Below, piece after piece: positions 12,022 through 13,977 of a stretch of 13,977 nucleotides of DNA. The translations under genes were made by a program, and so were the position numbers. The stretch is taken from contig MU647039.1 of the NCBI GenBank assembly GCA_026770585.1, forward strand, positions 72,339-86,315, read 5' to 3'. Within the stretch, counting starts at the first letter, position 1. The number at the start of each line of letters is the position of its first letter. This DNA comes from Baffinella frigidus (taxonomy: Eukaryota > Cryptophyceae > Cryptomonadales > Baffinellaceae). The notes under the pieces were generated by a model. The model was not told where the DNA came from. It saw nothing but the letters and a program-made list of their open reading frames with translations, and did not search any database.

Positions 12022-12068
12022 AGGTTGCGGCGAGCAGTCGTGGTTGCAGCCACGCGAACGCTGCGCAG
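12019..12068 (+). other. Conserved 3' flank of ankyrin family (gene 3)
   Basis: TGAAGGTTGCGGCGAGCAG and TGGTTGCAGCCACGCGAACG match the minus-strand sequence after the module stop at 4923. Similarity fades after about 50 bases. Confidence 0.6.
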
Positions 12069-12071
12069 TGC

Positions 12072-12240
12072 CGAGGTGCCACGCATCCATGGATGGCACC
12101 TCGCATGGGAGAGCACCGTTTTCTGGACTCGTAGCACGTCTGAGGTAGAAACACGACTCCGGCACAGCAAGTTGCAGGCGGCGCGCATCAGCTCGCGCGC
12201 GCGGTGGACGCTGAAGGGCCCGGAGGCGGGCCCTTCAGCG
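12072..12240. repeat. Two GC-rich hairpins after the third ankyrin gene
   Basis: 12072-12103: arms CGAGGTGCCA/TGGCACCTCG with a 12-base loop that itself contains ATCCATGGAT. 12209-12240: arms CGCTGAAGGGCCC and complement (13 bp) with a 6-base loop. They could structure the 3' untranslated region; function unknown. The rest of 12105-12410 shows no gene. Confidence 0.6.
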
Positions 12241-12413
12241 GCGGCTCGGAACGCTGCGATGCACAGACGTTGACCGCTCAGCTCGACGTGCCTCCTCTCT
12301 TCCTCCAAACGCCGTCAACGCCGTCAACGGCGGATGCGGCGCGTTCCGCGTTAATGTCGATTATCGGGCACCGGTTTCGTTCGGGGCTATTCCGCCTCTC
12401 CACCAGTTGAATA

Positions 12414-12456
12414 CAGGGGTACCTCAGTCATCAGGAACCGACCCCTATGGACCGAT
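12414..12456. mobile_element. Family A left half only
   Basis: TA then CAGGGGTACCTCAGTCATCA, followed by a weakly similar core (CCCCTATGGACC). No right end found before 12755. Confidence 0.6.
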
Positions 12457-12754
12457 CATAGTCTGGTTGAGGCACGGGTTAGGCAATAACGGCGAAACCT
12501 CTTTAATAAATTCAGTAATCAGTAATCTAGGACGCGGCGCGCGCTGGGAGGGGCGGTCGCATACTTCCTGATTGCCGCATGCAATCAGTAAGTAGTAGAA
12601 AGCTTGGTTTGCAGGGAGAGACGTGGGGGCTGGAAGCCCGAGAAGCCAGAGACCATTCAGTTTACGAAAGGGTGTGTGTGTGTGTGTGGGGGGGGGGTTG
12701 TGTGTACAATTATATTTATATAAGACAACTCCGGAAACCCACACACGAGTCCCA
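12457..12754. other. No recognisable gene; GT and G tracts
   Basis: A GT microsatellite at 12672-12688 leads into a run of ten Gs (12688-12697), then TATATTTATATA. No supported coding frame. Confidence 0.45.
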
Positions 12755-12872
12755 CAGGGGTACCTCGCTCATAAGAAAGCGCCTCCCCCTAGGACCCTAC
12801 AGCAGGCCGAGGCCTCTAGAGCCCTATGGGAGTCCTAGGGGGGGGGGCGGTTTCTTATGAGCGAGGCACCCC
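12755..12872. mobile_element. Family A MITE, element 7
   Basis: Left end CAGGGGTACCTCGCTC, right end GAGCGAGGCACCCC, ~118 bp, core CCTAGGACCCTACAGCAGG and a 10-base G-run. Its right end is directly abutted by the TA of a family B element, so that insertion hit its boundary. Confidence 0.75.
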
Positions 12873-12977
12873 TATCCCTTGAGTGGCCAGTAGGCTCATA
12901 CGCCCTACCGTAGGGCCCTAGGACCTGCCTAGGACCTCTTGGGGGTCGAATTTGACCCCCTGGCCACTTAAGGGATA
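12873..12977 (-). mobile_element. Family B 105-bp MITE, copy 4 (reverse)
   Basis: TATCCCTTGAGTGGCCA to TGGCCACTTAAGGGATA, 105 bp with TAs. The inner stem is GGGGGTC/GACCCCC, fully complementary and different from the other copies. Reverse orientation to copies 1-3 judged by the core. Confidence 0.8.
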
Positions 12978-13041
12978 CCCATGCAGACCCCTGCACAGCC
13001 TGCCCTCGCCCATCCGGCGGGCTGAGACCGCTGTCCAGGAC

Positions 13042-13076
13042 GGGGGGGGCGGTTCCTTACGAGCGAGGTACCCTTG
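13042..13076. mobile_element. Family A right half only
   Basis: A G-run, CGGTTCCTTACGAGCGAGG and TACCCTTG. Its terminal TA is shared with the truncated left end of element 8. Confidence 0.65.
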
Positions 13077-13185
13077 TACCTCGCTCATAAGAAAGCGCCT
13101 CCCCCTAGGACCCTACAGTAGGCCTATGCTGACCCTATGGGAGTCTTAGGGGGGGGGGCGGTTTCTTATGAGCGAGGTACCCCTG
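13077..13185. mobile_element. Family A MITE, element 8, lacking the outer six bases on the left
   Basis: Starts TACCTCGCTCATAAG without CAGGGG, then core CCTAGGACCCTACAGTAGG, a G-run and a perfect right end GAGCGAGGTACCCCTG. The missing left tip is directly joined to the end of the preceding half element. Confidence 0.7.
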
Positions 13186-13272
13186 CACAGCCCGCTCTCG
13201 CTCGCCCGGCGGCTTGAGCTATCCAGGACGGGCCCGCCTCGGGGCAGGAGCACCCCGAATACAGTCGATCTA

Positions 13273-13353
13273 CAGGGGTACCTTGCTCGCGAGAAACAGC
13301 CCCCCCCCTAGGACCACCGTAGGACCCTAGGCACGGTCCTACTGTAGGGCCTC
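13273..13353. mobile_element. Family A left half only
   Basis: TA then CAGGGGTACCTTGCTCGCG, C-run, CCTAGGACCACCGTAGG and CGGTCCTACTGTAGGG. The right arm is replaced by unrelated GC-rich sequence. Confidence 0.65.
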
Positions 13354-13403
13354 GGGGCACGATGACGGGCCCACCTCAGGGCAGGCCCGGATCGAGATCA
13401 GTA

Positions 13404-13516
13404 CAGGGTACCTCGCTCATGAGAAACGCCCACCCCCCTAGGACCACCATAGGGTCAGCATAGGCCTACCGTAAGGTCCTGGGGGGGGGCGCTTGCTTAT
13501 GAGCGAGGTACCCTTG
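13404..13516. mobile_element. Family A MITE, element 9
   Basis: 113 bp, ends CAGGGTACCTCGCTC and GAGCGAGGTACCCTTG inside TA/TA, standard CCTAGGACCACC core and G-run. Confidence 0.8.
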
Positions 13517-13525
13517 TACCCCGCA

Positions 13526-13630
13526 TATCCCTTAAGTGGCCAGTAGGCGCATACGCCCTACCGTAGGGCCCTAGGACCTGCCTAGGACCTCTTGGCGGTC
13601 GAATTCGACCCCCTCGCCACTTACGGGATA
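13526..13630 (-). mobile_element. Family B 105-bp MITE, copy 5 (reverse)
   Basis: TATCCCTTAAGTGGCCA to CGCCACTTACGGGATA, 105 bp. The inner stem GGCGGTCGAATTCGACCCCC has one mismatch. It follows element 9 by nine bases. Confidence 0.8.
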
Positions 13631-13659
13631 GTCGATCTAACCCCCCCCCGGCCAGACCC

Positions 13660-13862
13660 TGGTTTAGGGTTTGGGGTTCAGGGTTTAGGGTTTAGGGTTT
13701 AGGGTTTAGGGTTTAGGGTCTAGGGTTTAGGGCTCAGGGTTTAGTGTCTAGTGTCTAATGTCTAGTGTCTAGTGTCTAGTGTCTAGGGTCTAGGGTTGAG
13801 GGTCTAGGATCTAGGGTCGAGGGTCTAGGGTCTAGGGGTCCAGGGTCTAGGGTCCAGGGTTT
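13660..13862 (+). repeat. Interstitial telomere-like array, TTTAGGG orientation
   Basis: Several perfect TTTAGGG units (13677-13710) give way to TCTAGTG and TCTAGGG variants, again in locally homogeneous runs. Same orientation as 8642-9106. Confidence 0.85.
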
Positions 13863-13917
13863 GGAGTGCACCCATCTCGACCAGAACCAGCTGCGCGACC
13901 CCCCCGTGCGGGGCTGC

Positions 13918-13977
13918 GTGCGAGAGCGAGAGAGAGAGAGAGAGGGAGAGACAGCGAGTGTGAGAGAGAGCGAGAGA
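13918..13977 (+). repeat. GA microsatellite at the window edge
   Basis: GA dinucleotides interrupted by GCGA and GGGA, continuing past the end of the window. Confidence 0.9.

Noticed and set aside
12209-12240. Rho-independent terminator
   Set aside because: The stem is terminator-like but lacks a T-run, and the gene context is eukaryotic with introns.

Overview
This 14-kb window looks like nuclear DNA of a unicellular eukaryote, most likely an alga. Three observations point there. (1) Plant/algal-type telomere repeats (CCCTAAA on the + strand in the left half, TTTAGGG in the right half) are scattered through it in degenerate arrays. (2) The best gene has two short GT-AG introns. (3) The rest is dominated by non-autonomous foldback transposons and retroposon-like repeats. 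I do not assign a species. No rRNA, tRNA, CRISPR array, transposase or reverse transcriptase was recognised.

The genic content is one family of ankyrin-repeat (ANK) proteins. The intact member is a three-exon gene at 5758-6730 (+) encoding 234 residues: five ANK-like units followed by a conserved C-terminal module (VAFAMGQHERLGAGS... ending MVLEQV). A divergent single-exon relative lies at 4923-5373 (-), with the same module pushed out of frame. A 5'-truncated member is at 11632-12021 (+). Broken pieces lie at 9139-9279 (+), 9293-9364 (-), 9918-10270 (-) and 10553-10960 (-). The copies also share sequence just after the stop codon, so they are duplicates of one ancestral gene rather than convergent ANK arrays.

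Layout. 1-2360: foldback elements, including copy 1 of a 168-bp element, then degenerate CCCTAAA arrays carrying four copies of a 55-bp repeat and broken up by palindromic insertions. 2360-4110: a cluster of TA-flanked palindromic elements (family A, ends CAGGGGTACCTCGCTC) and a 105-bp family (family B, TA-flanked TCCCTTAAGTG ends), with a full-length SINE-like retroposon at 2931-3147. 4110-4620: GC-rich sequence with no gene. 4620-6740: the divergent ANK pair. 6740-7570: a nested transposon pair, the second 168-bp copy and another family A element. 7590-8215: a foldback of retroposon ends around a CT-rich microsatellite. 8640-9910: TTTAGGG-type arrays enclosing head-to-head ANK fragments. 9910-11265: ANK pseudogene pieces split by retroposon insertions and a second full-length retroposon in reverse orientation. 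11600-12240: the third ANK member. 12410-13630: more family A and B elements. 13640-13977: TTTAGGG-like array and a GA microsatellite.

The ANK copies act as dated insertion targets. Comparing them reveals empty sites and target duplications for the retroposon (12-bp duplication at 9939/10214) and for the transposons (TA duplications, one insertion nested inside another). One functional ANK intron consists almost entirely of CCCTAAA repeats. I interpret the window as a subtelomere-like or repeat-rich accessory region where a small ANK family is being duplicated, invaded and eroded.
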